A stretch of 63,052 nucleotides of DNA from Chthoniobacteraceae bacterium (GTDB lineage: Bacteria > Verrucomicrobiota > Verrucomicrobiia > Chthoniobacterales > Chthoniobacteraceae). Where the stretch lies: NCBI GenBank assembly GCA_947471505.1, contig CANIWM010000026.1, forward strand, positions 1 through 63,052, given 5' to 3'. Every line of letters begins with the position of its first letter. Within the stretch, counting starts at the first letter, position 1. Of this stretch, positions 1 to 8,191 are shown piece by piece. The notes under the pieces were generated by a model that was not told the DNA's origin, ran no database searches, and saw only the letters and a program-made list of their open reading frames with translations. A program made the translations under genes and the position numbers.

Positions 1-77
1 CGCCTCTCCGTCGGCCTCCGCTACGCTCCGGCCTCCTCCGAGGCGGGCGTCCCGCGCTGATGCGCGCCCGTTTTTGC

Positions 78-118
78 CCATTCCGCTTTTGTTCCGTCTC
101 CATTCCGCTTTTGTTCCG
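78..118. repeat. Two-copy 19-bp direct repeat, period 22
   Basis: The 19-mer ccattccgcttttgttccg occurs exactly at 78-96 and again at 100-118, with three bases between. It lies in the 223-bp stretch before prs, which otherwise shows no gene I can support. Function unknown; it could be a remnant of a short-period array like the others in this window. Confidence 0.8.
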
Positions 119-223
119 GCCCCGACACGTCGGAGCGATGGAAATGGTAAGACGAAGTTTCCCTGCCTTCCCGCTTGCCAAGGAGCGGACGGCGGGTAAC
201 GTCGCGCCCCTTTTTTTACCATC

Positions 224-1180
224 ATGCTGCGCGCACAATCTGAGCTCAAAATCTTTTCGGGAACCGCCCACAAGGTCCTCGCGCACCGTATCGCCGAACA
301 ACTAGGGATGCCGCTCGGTGATGCCACCGTGGATACGTTTCCGGACGGGGAAACGATGGTGAAAATCAACGAAAATATCCGAGGGCGCGATGTGTTCTTC
401 ATTCAGCCGACTTGCCCACCGACGAACCAAAACCTGATGGAACTCCTCATCATGGTGGATGCCGCACGGCGGGCCAGCGCGGCACGGATTACGGCGGTCA
501 TTCCATTTTTCGGCTACGCCCGGCAGGACAGAAAAGACCAGCCACGTGTGCCCATCACCGCGAAGTTGGTGGCGAATCTCCTCACGGCGGCAGGTGTGAA
601 TCGTGTGCTCACGATGGACCTTCATGCGCAGCAAGTGGCGGGCTTTTTCGACATCCCGGTGGACCACCTTTTTGCGGCCCCGGTCATCATCCAGTATCTC
701 CGCAATAAGGGGCTGGAGAACCCGGTCGTCGTCTCGCCGGATGTGGGCGGATTGAAGATGGCGAGCGCCTACTCGCAGGCACTCGACGCCGGGCTGGCAA
801 TCGTGGCGAAACGCCGCACAAGCCCGACGGATGTCGAGGCCACGAGCGTCATTGGCGATGTGGCGGGCCGACCCGTGATTCTGGTGGACGACCTCACGGA
901 AACCGCCGGCACTCTGACAGCGGCAGCCAAGATTTTGAAGGCGAACGGGGCCCGCGAAATCATGGCCTGCGTGTCACACGCGGTGCTCGGCGAGATTGGG
1001 ATTCAGCGGTTGAAAAACTCCGAGATTACCGAACTCGTCTGCACCAACTCCGTGCCGGAAAATCACTGCGCCGATTTTAAAATCACGACGCTCTGCGTGG
1101 CTCCGCTCCTCGCCACAGCCATCCGGCGCGTCTCGGATGAAGAGTCCGTCTCATCACTTTTCCAGATACCGAAACTCTGA
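224..1180 (+). CDS. prs: Ribose-phosphate pyrophosphokinase
   Basis: Makes PRPP from ribose 5-phosphate and ATP in the cytoplasm, the precursor for purines, pyrimidines, NAD, histidine and tryptophan. The 318-residue length is normal for the family. The subunit-contact/ATP loop reads FFGYARQDRKDQPRVPITAK (about residues 95-114), the metal-binding MDLHAQQ is at about 131, the flexible catalytic loop KRRTSPTDVEA starts at about 196, and the PRPP-binding VDDLTETAGT is at 221-230. The last motif is a variant of the usual DDM-DTAGT. The ATG at 224 gives the expected N-terminus; no clear Shine-Dalgarno precedes it. It heads a run with rplY, pth, rpsF and ssb, a common bacterial arrangement in which prs and the L25 gene are neighbours. 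Identification is secure. Confidence 0.96.
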   Translation: MLRAQSELKIFSGTAHKVLAHRIAEQLGMPLGDATVDTFPDGETMVKINENIRGRDVFFIQPTCPPTNQNLMELLIMVDAARRASAARITAVIPFFGYARQDRKDQPRVPITAKLVANLLTAAGVNRVLTMDLHAQQVAGFFDIPVDHLFAAPVIIQYLRNKGLENPVVVSPDVGGLKMASAYSQALDAGLAIVAKRRTSPTDVEATSVIGDVAGRPVILVDDLTETAGTLTAAAKILKANGAREIMACVSHAVLGEIGIQRLKNSEITELVCTNSVPENHCADFKITTLCVAPLLATAIRRVSDEESVSSLFQIPKL

Positions 1181-1244
1181 AACCAATTTCCCTAGAACTC
1201 ACACTAAACAAATAACAAACAACTAAGCAGTAGCTACAAACGCA

Positions 1245-1925
1245 ATGGCCAAACATATCTCACTCCAAGCAGAACCACGCGCCAATCCTGGCACGACAGG
1301 CTCGAAAGCAATCCGAAAAGCAGGGAAAGTCCCCGCAATCATCTACGGACGTCACTTCGCTCCACAGACACTTCAACTCGACGCACACACGCTGGCGCTC
1401 AAGCTCAAAGGCGGCATCGAGCACGCCCTCGTGGACCTAGAAATCGTCGGCGGAGCAAGCACGCTCGCCCTCATTCAGGACGTCCAACATCACCCCGTGA
1501 AACGCCACATCGTTCACATTGATTTCCATGCACTCAAGGAAGACGAAGTCATGCACACCACCGTGCCCATCATCGGCCAAGGTGAGCCGCTCGGCGTCAA
1601 AAACGGCGGCGGTCGTCTCGAACAGATCATCCGCAACCTCGAAGTCTCGTGTTTGCCGAAAGACCTACCAGAGAGCCTCGTCGTCGATGTCTCTGGCCTG
1701 AACCAGGGCGACTACATCCACGTCAACGAACTCACACTTCCAGCCGGAGTCACCTCGCTCTCGCACGCTGAATCCGTCGTCTTCCACTGCGCCGCGCCGA
1801 CCGTCGAAGTCGTCGAAACGCCAGTCGAAGGTGCCGCAGCGCCCGAAGTCCTCAAGGAGAAGAAACCCGCCGCCGGTGCTGCTGCAGCCCCTGCCGCCGC
1901 CGCTGCTCCTGCGAAGAAGAAGTAA
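1245..1925 (+). CDS. rplY: 50S ribosomal protein L25/CTC family
   Basis: Binds 5S rRNA in the large ribosomal subunit. At 226 residues it is the long CTC-type form: an N-terminal L25 barrel (the GSKAIRKAGKVPAIIYGRH segment near residues 19-37 is typical), then the C-terminal TL5 beta domain with VDVSGLNQGDYIHVNEL at about 150. The tail after about residue 195 is a low-complexity Ala/Pro/Lys run ending in AKKK, usual for this type. It follows prs by 64 bp and precedes pth by 17 bp, so cotranscription is likely. Family assignment is firm; whether the tail contacts rRNA is not visible here. Confidence 0.94.
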   Translation: MAKHISLQAEPRANPGTTGSKAIRKAGKVPAIIYGRHFAPQTLQLDAHTLALKLKGGIEHALVDLEIVGGASTLALIQDVQHHPVKRHIVHIDFHALKEDEVMHTTVPIIGQGEPLGVKNGGGRLEQIIRNLEVSCLPKDLPESLVVDVSGLNQGDYIHVNELTLPAGVTSLSHAESVVFHCAAPTVEVVETPVEGAAAPEVLKEKKPAAGAAAAPAAAAAPAKKK

Positions 1926-1942
1926 TCAACCGGACTGGATGA

Positions 1943-2515
1943 ATGGCTCGCTTAATCGTCGGACTCGGCAATCCCGGACGCGACTATGCAGACACGCGAC
2001 ACAACATCGGCTTCATGGTCCTCGACCGTCTCGCCGCTGCCGCAGGAGCCATCTTCCGGTCTGAAAGAAAGTGGCAGGCACACTTCGCCACCGCCCGAGT
2101 GGGTGGGAGCGAAGTCTGGCTGTGCAAACCGCAAACTTACATGAACCTCAGCGGCGAAAGCGTGAGTGCCATCACGGGCTTCTACAAAATAGAGCCCCGG
2201 GATGTCCTCGTCGTGCTCGACGACTTGGCCTTACCGCTCGGTCGTCTTCGCCTGCGAGAGAGCGGGAGTGCTGGGGGCCAAAACGGCCTCAAGAACATCC
2301 TCCTTCACCTCGGCACCCAAGAAGTGCCAAGGGTCCGCATCGGGATCGGAAGCGGGGCAGACGCCACGGGCCATGTGCTCGGGAAGTTTGCCCTCGCCGA
2401 ACGCCCCGCGCTCGAAGAAGCTCTCGTCAACGCCACCGAGGCCGTGCAGTTTGCGCAAAGCCAGACCTTTGCCGCCGCAATGAATCGCTACAATCAACAA
2501 CCGAAAACAGAATAA
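1943..2515 (+). CDS. pth: Peptidyl-tRNA hydrolase
   Basis: Cleaves the ester bond of peptidyl-tRNA released from stalled ribosomes and so recycles tRNA. The 190-residue protein has all family hallmarks: GLGNPGRDYADTRHNIGF at the N-terminus with the catalytic His at about residue 22, the KPQTYMNLSG segment with the conserved Asn, the VVLDDLALPLG stretch with the catalytic Asp, and RESGSAGGQNGLKNI. The ATG at 1943 lies 17 bp after the rplY stop. The rplY-pth-rpsF order is widespread in bacteria. Secure. Confidence 0.96.
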   Translation: MARLIVGLGNPGRDYADTRHNIGFMVLDRLAAAAGAIFRSERKWQAHFATARVGGSEVWLCKPQTYMNLSGESVSAITGFYKIEPRDVLVVLDDLALPLGRLRLRESGSAGGQNGLKNILLHLGTQEVPRVRIGIGSGADATGHVLGKFALAERPALEEALVNATEAVQFAQSQTFAAAMNRYNQQPKTE

Positions 2516-2524
2516 CTAAATAAT

Positions 2525-2833
2525 ATGAGCAAACATCGCTACGAAGGACTCCTCGTCCTCAACGTCAAAGGCAAAGAAGACGGAGCCCAAAAAATCATCG
2601 ACCGCATCGAAAAAGACTTCAAAAACGAAGGCTGCGATGTGGAGAGCATCCAGAAGATGGACACGCGTCATTTCAGCTACGCAAAGGGCGACCTGAGCAG
2701 CGGCTTCTTCGTCAACTTCGTCTTCAAGGCCGCCCCCGCGTCCCTCGACAAAATGCGGGCGAAATTCGCGCTGGATGATGACGTTTACCGCCAGCAATAC
2801 GGGCGTCTCTCCGACAAGGCGAAAGCCGCCTAA
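2525..2833 (+). CDS. rpsF: 30S ribosomal protein S6
   Basis: Small-subunit protein that normally binds 16S rRNA together with S18. The 102-residue sequence has the S6 fold signature: YEGLLVLNVKG at the start, a helix, then VESIQKMDTRHFSYAKGDL and the strand GFFVNFVFKAAP. It starts 9 bp after the pth stop and ends 36 bp before ssb. The usual partner gene rpsR (S18) is not found after ssb. Secure identification. Confidence 0.94.
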   Translation: MSKHRYEGLLVLNVKGKEDGAQKIIDRIEKDFKNEGCDVESIQKMDTRHFSYAKGDLSSGFFVNFVFKAAPASLDKMRAKFALDDDVYRQQYGRLSDKAKAA

Positions 2834-2869
2834 GCCCGCTCGGGCCGATCAACTCAGCCACCACGCACT

Positions 2870-3370
2870 ATGGCAAATCTCAACAAGGTCATGCTCATCG
2901 GGAATCTCACCCGAGATCCCGAGATCAAGTACACGCCGAAAGGCACGGCCATCGCAGCCTTCGGGCTCGCGGTGAATCGCAACTACACCACTGAGACCGG
3001 CGAAAAGCGCGAGGAGGTTACATTTATCGATGTGGACGCCTTTGGCCGAGTCGCTGAAATCATCGGTGAATACTGCAAAAAGGGCCGCCCCCTCTTTGTA
3101 GAGGGCCGACTGAAACTCGATACGTGGGACGACAAAGCAAGCGGACAAAAACGCAGCAAGCTAAAGGTCATGGTCGAAAACATCCAACTCCTCGGAGGCC
3201 GCGAAGGTGGCCCCGGTGGAGGAGGGCCGGGAGTTTCGCCAGACATGGCCGACTACGCCGACAGCCAAGTCGCCTCCGCGCCACCCGCTCGTCGCTCTGC
3301 GCCGTCCGCCCCACCGAGGCCTCCGGCAGACCCGGATCTCGACGCCGCGCCCGACGACATCCCGTTCTAA
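2870..3370 (+). CDS. ssb: Single-stranded DNA-binding protein
   Basis: Coats single-stranded DNA during replication, repair and recombination. Residues 1-110 form the OB fold: the N-terminal MANLNKVMLIGNLTRDPEIK, a YTPKGTAIAAFGLAVNR strand and the EVTFIDVDAFGRVAEI segment. A Gly/Pro/Ala-rich linker (about 113-158) leads to the acidic tip DDIPF, the site that recruits partner proteins. At 166 residues it is of normal length. The gene is followed by a strong intrinsic terminator, so it is the last gene of the rpsF transcript. Secure. Confidence 0.96.
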   Translation: MANLNKVMLIGNLTRDPEIKYTPKGTAIAAFGLAVNRNYTTETGEKREEVTFIDVDAFGRVAEIIGEYCKKGRPLFVEGRLKLDTWDDKASGQKRSKLKVMVENIQLLGGREGGPGGGGPGVSPDMADYADSQVASAPPARRSAPSAPPRPPADPDLDAAPDDIPF

Positions 3371-3393
3371 ACGGAAAACGCGAACCAAAAACA

Positions 3394-3430
3394 GAAGCCG
3401 CTGGAAGAGATTCCAGCGGCTTCTTTGTTT
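3394..3430 (+). terminator. Intrinsic terminator after ssb
   Basis: A perfect 13-bp stem (3394-3406 with 3411-3423) closes a GAGA tetraloop and is followed by TTTGTTTG. It begins 24 bp after the ssb stop and ends the rpsF-ssb transcript. Confidence 0.92.
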
Positions 3431-3615
3431 GCCGCCAACTCACACAATCCGAGGAGTTGCGCTCGAACGCCGTTTTTTACAGTTTTGTTCGCACCGCGAC
3501 ACGAGGAACTCGATCTCTTCGACGGGATAGATGGCAGGACGGCGAGAGCATTTGAGCGTCTCGAAGAGCTCACTACGCACGAAAACCGACATTTAACCTA
3601 CGCCTCGGATGGCTA

Positions 3616-3779
3616 TTAAGACTGGGGCGCAAAAAGTCGGAGGCGCGGCGTAGCTCGACTTTCCAAAGTCGAGGTTCGACATCCTCGTCAGAGAGAACGT
3701 CCTGCTTTACCCCGACGCTCACTCGACATTGGAATGTCGAGCTACGTTTTTGCGCCAGCGTCGATTAAGAGTGGTGCGC
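3616..3779. repeat. Compound inverted repeat, possible small non-autonomous element
   Basis: The outer arms ggcgcaaaaa (3626-3635) and tttttgcgcc (3747-3756) are exact reverse complements. Inside are two small palindromes, ctcgactttccaaagtcgag near 3654 and ctcgacattggaatgtcgag near 3722, and the pair gtagctcgac/gtcgagctac is inverted with respect to each other. The unit is flanked by imperfect direct repeats of the form attaaga-tgg-gcgc (starting about 3615 and 3764), which might be duplicated target sequence. No gene is supported in 3431-3819; the rest of that stretch shows nothing else I can name. Confidence 0.6.
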
Positions 3780-3819
3780 CCGTGCATCTGTATCCAGTGC
3801 GTCGCTAGGCGGGCGTTTT

Positions 3820-4548
3820 TTAGAGTTGCGCGGTCGGCGACTCGGCAGAAGGGGCTTCCGGCTCCGCCACGGGAGTGACAGGAGCGTCGCTGAGGATGTA
3901 CCGAGCCGTGCCGATCTTCTGAATAGCAGGGTTCTTCTTACCGGTCGTCGCGAACCAAATGAAGAGGTTCTTGTATTTCTTCACTTCGAGCTTCTTCGCC
4001 AAGTCCCGCACTGTGATGCCTTCTGGTCCCGCTTCTTTGAGACCAGCGACGATACGGGAGGCTAGCTCGCCGCGTCCACTCAGAGGGCGCGTGCTGAGTT
4101 TGCGACGTCCGCTCTTGGTCTTTGCTTTTGGCGAGGGTCCGTCGAGTTCAGACTGCGAGACGGAGCCCTCGAGCCGGTATCGGGATTCGCCAATCTTTTT
4201 AATGGCGTCCACACGCTTGCCAGAAGTCTGGAACCACGAATGGATGTTTGCAGCCTTCACACCTAGGGTGGCGGCGAGATCCTTCACCTTCACGCCCGAA
4301 CTCCCTGCGGCGGTAAGCGCACGGAGAATCTCTAGTTTCAGCGCGCCACGGGCAGATCGCCCGCCGGAAGTCCTATCGATGGATGCAGGGCCTGTGGACG
4401 AGCGGACGTAGCCGTCGTTGTCGAAGAGTAGCGTCTTGATCTCAGAAAGTCGGAGGAGAATGCCGTCGAGTTGCCCCTGGAGTTGGCCGCGCTTTTCCTC
4501 AAGTGACATTGCTTCTTTGTATAAGTTGATACGGTCGTTTGTAATCAT
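3820..4548 (-). CDS. Unknown protein with tandem HTH-like modules
   Basis: I do not recognise a named family. The 242-residue protein has three parts. Residues 1-45 are a charged helix (LYKEAMSLEEKRGQLQGQL) likely to form a coiled coil. Two similar modules of about 55 residues follow, at about 72-130 and 158-215. Module 1 reads GVKVKDLAATLGVKAANIHS then WFQTSGKR; module 2 reads GITVRDLAKKLEVK then WFATTGKK. Each ends in a matching strand, KKIGESRYRL and QKIGTARYIL. The 'G-(V/I)-(K/T)-V-(K/R)-DLA' helix and Trp-containing turn resemble winged-helix DNA-binding units, so a role in transcription or chromatin is inferred, not shown. The gene stands alone, facing the ssb terminator, with a candidate -10 box 38 bp upstream. 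Confidence 0.7.
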   Translation of the reverse strand: MITNDRINLYKEAMSLEEKRGQLQGQLDGILLRLSEIKTLLFDNDGYVRSSTGPASIDRTSGGRSARGALKLEILRALTAAGSSGVKVKDLAATLGVKAANIHSWFQTSGKRVDAIKKIGESRYRLEGSVSQSELDGPSPKAKTKSGRRKLSTRPLSGRGELASRIVAGLKEAGPEGITVRDLAKKLEVKKYKNLFIWFATTGKKNPAIQKIGTARYILSDAPVTPVAEPEAPSAESPTAQL

Positions 4549-4585
4549 GAGCCGGAGGGTATCGATGACTGTTGGATTTTGCGCA

Positions 4586-4591
4586 AGTATA
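4586..4591 (-). promoter_or_regulatory. Candidate -10 element for the tandem-HTH gene
   Basis: Read on the minus strand this is TATACT, 38 bp upstream of the start codon at 4548, in a locally AT-rich stretch of a GC-rich region. No good -35 hexamer is seen at 16-18 bp, so this is only a candidate. Confidence 0.3.
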
Positions 4592-4718
4592 AATTGCTAG
4601 CTCAATCAATCTATCTCTACATGCCGCAGCCCATTGATTGATGCACCCATTCCGAACACAGGCGAACCATGCGCAATCTGTGAATCGACACCTACTCATT
4701 GTGCAAGTCAGCCCAACC

Positions 4719-5486
4719 TTAACCGCGCATCACGAAGAAGGCCTGCCAAGTCAGCCGTGCAGCGAGCAACACGGCTGTCACGATGAAAATCGGGCGGATA
4801 ATGGCCGCTCCACGCGTCAACACGAGCCCGCTGCCGAGGCGCGCGCCGAGGAGTTGGCCGACGATCATCGCCAACCCGACATCCCATCGCAACAGGCCCA
4901 CGCTGGCAAACGCGAGGAGCGACGCGACGTTGCTCGTGAGATTGAGCGCCTTGGTCGTGCCCGTCGCCACACGGAGGTCGAGCCCGAGTGCGAGCACGCA
5001 GGCAATCATCCAGAACGAGCCCGCGCCCGGCCCGAAGAATCCATCGTAAAACCCCAGCACACTCCCAAAAACCAGCGCAAACCCCACCATCCCCATCCGC
5101 GCAGCACGCTGTGCCGCGCCGAGTTTCGGATTCAGCGCCGTGTAAATGGCCACCGATAGCAGCAGCACCGGCACCGCGCGTTCCAGCACCGACTTATCCA
5201 AATGCGTCATCGCCAAGACACCGAGCATCGCCGCGAGAAACGTCACCACCACCGCCAGCCCCAACTTGCTCCACGGAATGAGCCCTCCGCGCGTGTAGCG
5301 AATAACGGCTAGCGTCGTGCCACAAGACGATTGGAGCTTATTCGTCCCCAGCGCCACCGGGATGGGAAGCCCCGCCCACAAAAGCGCGGGTACCGAAACG
5401 AGCCCGCCTCCGCCCGCGATCGCATCAATAAACCCAGCCGCTGCACCGGCAAAAGCAAGGACGACGTAAGTGGATGGGCTAAGCAT
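4719..5486 (-). CDS. TauE/SafE-type membrane permease (DUF81)
   Basis: A 255-residue integral membrane protein with about seven to eight hydrophobic segments. The N-terminal repeat GFIDAIAGGGGLVSVPALL and the matched second-half motif GFYDGFFGPGAGSFW (about residue 145) are the diagnostic internal duplication of the TauE/SafE family. Members export or import sulfite, sulfonates or related organic acids; the substrate here cannot be read from sequence. It ends 170 bp before the tandem-HTH gene and starts 18 bp downstream of bioA on the same strand, so it may be cotranscribed with bioA. The family is firm; function within it is open. Confidence 0.9.
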   Translation of the reverse strand: MLSPSTYVVLAFAGAAAGFIDAIAGGGGLVSVPALLWAGLPIPVALGTNKLQSSCGTTLAVIRYTRGGLIPWSKLGLAVVVTFLAAMLGVLAMTHLDKSVLERAVPVLLLSVAIYTALNPKLGAAQRAARMGMVGFALVFGSVLGFYDGFFGPGAGSFWMIACVLALGLDLRVATGTTKALNLTSNVASLLAFASVGLLRWDVGLAMIVGQLLGARLGSGLVLTRGAAIIRPIFIVTAVLLAARLTWQAFFVMRG

Positions 5487-5504
5487 ACGGGCGAGACTGA
5501 CGAA

Positions 5505-6725
5505 TCACAATTCTCTGACCGCACGGGCTATGGCGGTGATGATAGTTTCGAGCTGGGCGTCGCTCACGCAGTAGGGCGGCATAACGACGACGGTGTCGCG
5601 GATGGGGCGCGTGAGCAGGCCGTATTTGCGCGCGGCGATGCAGACGGCGGCTCCGTTGGCGGCGACATCGATGCCCGCGATGAAGCCGCATTGCCGCACG
5701 GCTCGGATGCCGGGTTCCTTTTCCAGCGTGGCGAGCAACTCGGTGAGGCGGGCGATTTTTCCGGCGAGTGTGGAGAGGACGTTCTCATCGGCGAAAACGG
5801 CGAGGTTCTCCAGAGCGAGGGCGCAGCCGAGTTGGTTTCCGCAATAGCTGTGGCCGTAGTAGAGCGTGCGCTCGGGGCCGCCGAGAAACGCCTCATACAC
5901 GCGCTCCGTCGTGAGCGTCGCGGCGAGCGGGAGGTAGCCGCCAGTGAGCCCTTTTGCCAGCGCGACGAAATCCGGCGTCACGCCCTCTCGCTCGCACGCA
6001 AACATCGTCCCCGTACGCCCAAAACCCGTCATCACCTCATCCGCGATGAGCAGCGCGCCGTGTGCGTCGCACCACTCGCGCAGCGCGGCGAGCATCCCGG
6101 CGGGCCACAGCCGCATTCCGGCTGCGCCTTGGATGAGCGGCTCGATGCACACCGCTGCGACGCGCTTGCCGTCGAGTTTTTCTAGCTCCTCCATTCCCGC
6201 CACATGAGTCACGGGGAAATGCCACCCGGCGCGAAAAGTCGCGATGCCGCCGAGCGACGCAGCGCCCACCGTATCGCCGTGGTAAGCGCCGCCAAACGCG
6301 ACGAACTCCCGCCGCTCCTCGCCGTGGAGTTGCCAAAATTGCGCCGTCATTTTCAAAGCCACCTCAATCGCGGTGGAGCCGTCGTCCGTGAAAAAACAGC
6401 GTGTCAATTTCCCGCTCGGCCACAGTCCGCAAAGCTGCGCGGCCAGCGCGGCAGCGGGAGGATTCGTGAAGCCGAGAAACGACGTGTGCGCCACGCGGTC
6501 GAGCTGTCGGCGCAACGCGGCATCCAAGCGTGGATGCCGATGCCCGTGGAGATTCGTCCAGATGGAAGAGTTCCCATCGAGATACTCGCGCCCTTGGTCG
6601 TCGCGCAAAATCGCGCCCTCGCCCTCGACGAGCACCAGCGGCTCATGCCCCGGCGCGCACCAATCGCGCATCTGCGTGAAAGGGTGCCAGCCGTGGTGCT
6701 GGTCTTGGGCGACGGTGTCGGTCAC
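5505..6725 (-). CDS. bioA: Adenosylmethionine-8-amino-7-oxononanoate aminotransferase
   Basis: PLP enzyme of biotin synthesis that transfers the amino group of S-adenosylmethionine to 7-keto-8-aminopelargonate. Motifs: HGWHPFTQM near the N-terminus (typical of BioA), NSSIWTNLHGHRHP, FFTDDGSTAIEVALKM, the cofactor-binding DEVMTGFGRTG and the Schiff-base lysine in ALAKGLTGGYLPLAAT. A longer frame exists, but I start at the GTG at 6725 because it overlaps the stop of the upstream gene as GTGA, follows a purine-rich GAGGAAGCGGAG stretch, and places HPFTQM at the usual distance. No other bio genes are in the window. About 406 residues, normal length. Confidence 0.93.
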   Translation of the reverse strand: MTDTVAQDQHHGWHPFTQMRDWCAPGHEPLVLVEGEGAILRDDQGREYLDGNSSIWTNLHGHRHPRLDAALRRQLDRVAHTSFLGFTNPPAAALAAQLCGLWPSGKLTRCFFTDDGSTAIEVALKMTAQFWQLHGEERREFVAFGGAYHGDTVGAASLGGIATFRAGWHFPVTHVAGMEELEKLDGKRVAAVCIEPLIQGAAGMRLWPAGMLAALREWCDAHGALLIADEVMTGFGRTGTMFACEREGVTPDFVALAKGLTGGYLPLAATLTTERVYEAFLGGPERTLYYGHSYCGNQLGCALALENLAVFADENVLSTLAGKIARLTELLATLEKEPGIRAVRQCGFIAGIDVAANGAAVCIAARKYGLLTRPIRDTVVVMPPYCVSDAQLETIITAIARAVREL

Positions 6726-7000
6726 TCCTCCGCTTCCTCCCAAGTCCCCCCGCGCTCCGTGATCATGAGTTCCACCGCCGCCACGTCTTCCCATGCGAGG
6801 TGTTTGCGCTGGTATTTATTAAAGAGCACGAGGCGCAAGGCCACGAGGTCTTCCAGCTCCGGCACGTCGTAGTAAGTCCACTTTTCGTCGTGCTTGAGCT
6901 TCGATTGAATCTTCCACTTCTTGCCGAATTTCTCAGCGCGCACTTCGCGCCGTTCGGTGTCCGTGTTGTGTTTCCAAGTATGAATGTTGCGATTGCCCAT
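6722..7000 (-). CDS. Small unknown protein coupled to bioA
   Basis: A 92-residue, highly charged protein beginning MGNRNIHTWKHNTDTERREV and ending in an acidic GGTWEEAEE tail. No family recognised; there is no signal peptide or membrane segment. Its stop overlaps the bioA start by four bases, so the two are translationally coupled. I chose the ATG at 7000; the frame stays open to an ATG at 7039, but that start would overlap the divergent CPBP gene more. It looks like a genuine small soluble protein (codon use and length are stable and it is coupled), but the function is unknown. Confidence 0.65.
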   Translation of the reverse strand: MGNRNIHTWKHNTDTERREVRAEKFGKKWKIQSKLKHDEKWTYYDVPELEDLVALRLVLFNKYQRKHLAWEDVAAVELMITERGGTWEEAEE

Positions 7001-7895
7001 TTTCCCGGCACCATGCGCCGCCTTGAACGCAACCGGCAAGATCGTCCTTTATTTCATCGCAGTTCTCTTTTTTGGAGCCCTGCTCGCACCACCGCTTTTC
7101 TGGGCGGGGAACGCCCTCATTCCCGCACTCCGTGAGCATCCATTCCAGCGATTCTTTAATCGTGCCGCGCTCATCGCCGCCCTCGCGCTGCTGTGGCCGC
7201 TGGCCAAAAGTTTCCGCATCCGCAGCCGCGCAGAGCTAGGGCTGGAGCCGAATGCGCGCTGGCTCCGCGATGTTCTCACCGGGCTCGCTGCCGCCATCGG
7301 CGCGATGCTGGTCCTGTGCGTCGTGCTGAAGTCGCTCGGCTACTTCAAGTGGCTCTCGCCCAAAGACCGGCACCCGGAGCAACTCGTGCAAGTGTTCTTC
7401 ACCGCCGCGTGCGTCGCTTTGATGGAAGAGTCGCTTTTTCGTGGCGCGTTCCTTGGCGTCTTTCAGCGCACGATGGGGAAATGGAGCGCACTGTTGACGA
7501 TGTCGGTGATTTTTTCCGTCCTGCATTTCATCAAGCCGATTGATGTAACCATCGCCGCCGAAGACGTGCGATGGACCTCCGGCTTCGCGCTCATCCCCGC
7601 GACGTTCAGCCAGTTTTCCCAGCCGATGATGATCCTCTCGCTCTTCACCACGCTCTTCGCCGTCGGCTGGATTCTCGGCTACGCGAAGATACAGACGCGT
7701 TCGCTCTGGCTCCCCATCGGGCTCCACGCCGGCTGGGTCATCTGCGCGCAAGGCTTTGGAAAGTTCGCGAAGCTCGGCAAAAACCACCTCCCGTGGATCG
7801 GCAGCGAATTGCGCATCGGTATCGCCCCGCTTTTGACGATTATCGCGACGGGAATCGCCTGCTGGATGCTCGTCCGGCGGCGCTCCGGCGAATAG
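6984..7895 (+). CDS. CPBP-family intramembrane metalloprotease
   Basis: Membrane protein of 303 residues with about seven to eight hydrophobic segments. The family motif EESLFR is at about 147-152 (EExxxR), with downstream histidines in FSVLHF and GLHAGWV, the usual metal ligands. CPBP (Abi) proteases process prenylated proteins in eukaryotes; in bacteria they act in bacteriocin self-protection or membrane-protein turnover, so the substrate is unknown. The start is uncertain: the ATG at 6984 makes the gene overlap the divergent small gene by 17 bp, while the in-frame TTG at 7023 would avoid the overlap and remove a short, poorly hydrophobic leader. Confidence 0.88.
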   Translation: MLRLPIFPAPCAALNATGKIVLYFIAVLFFGALLAPPLFWAGNALIPALREHPFQRFFNRAALIAALALLWPLAKSFRIRSRAELGLEPNARWLRDVLTGLAAAIGAMLVLCVVLKSLGYFKWLSPKDRHPEQLVQVFFTAACVALMEESLFRGAFLGVFQRTMGKWSALLTMSVIFSVLHFIKPIDVTIAAEDVRWTSGFALIPATFSQFSQPMMILSLFTTLFAVGWILGYAKIQTRSLWLPIGLHAGWVICAQGFGKFAKLGKNHLPWIGSELRIGIAPLLTIIATGIACWMLVRRRSGE

Positions 7896-7940
7896 TTCGC
7901 GACAAACTGCGAGTCGTCTGTTACTCCCGCATCCACGAAT

Positions 7941-8177
7941 ATGAAACGCCTCTTCGTCCTTGTTTGCACCGTCGCCACATTTGCTGGCTGCACTAGCTCC
8001 AATCAATACACCTCCGTGTCCGAGCCCGTCGGAGGGACTCGTGCCTTGGACCCGATCGTGAGCACGCCGCGCAACTGGAATAAGCCCGTAAAATCCCACT
8101 CGGCAGCACGCGCGGAAGTCGAGGACGGCACGCGGACGATTCAGGGTTCGTCGTGGGAGCGGTCTTGGCACGATTAG
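7941..8177 (+). CDS. Small putative lipoprotein
   Basis: A 78-residue protein with a lipoprotein signal: MKRLFVLVCTVATFAGC, positively charged start, hydrophobic core and a Cys at residue 17. The mature part is short, hydrophilic and ends in two tryptophans (SSWERSWHD). No family recognised. A second protein of similar size and layout lies at 10430-10702, also with Trp near its C-terminus. Probably envelope-located (inference from the signal). Confidence 0.72.
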   Translation: MKRLFVLVCTVATFAGCTSSNQYTSVSEPVGGTRALDPIVSTPRNWNKPVKSHSAARAEVEDGTRTIQGSSWERSWHD

Positions 8178-8191
8178 TCGGAGGGCGTTGT

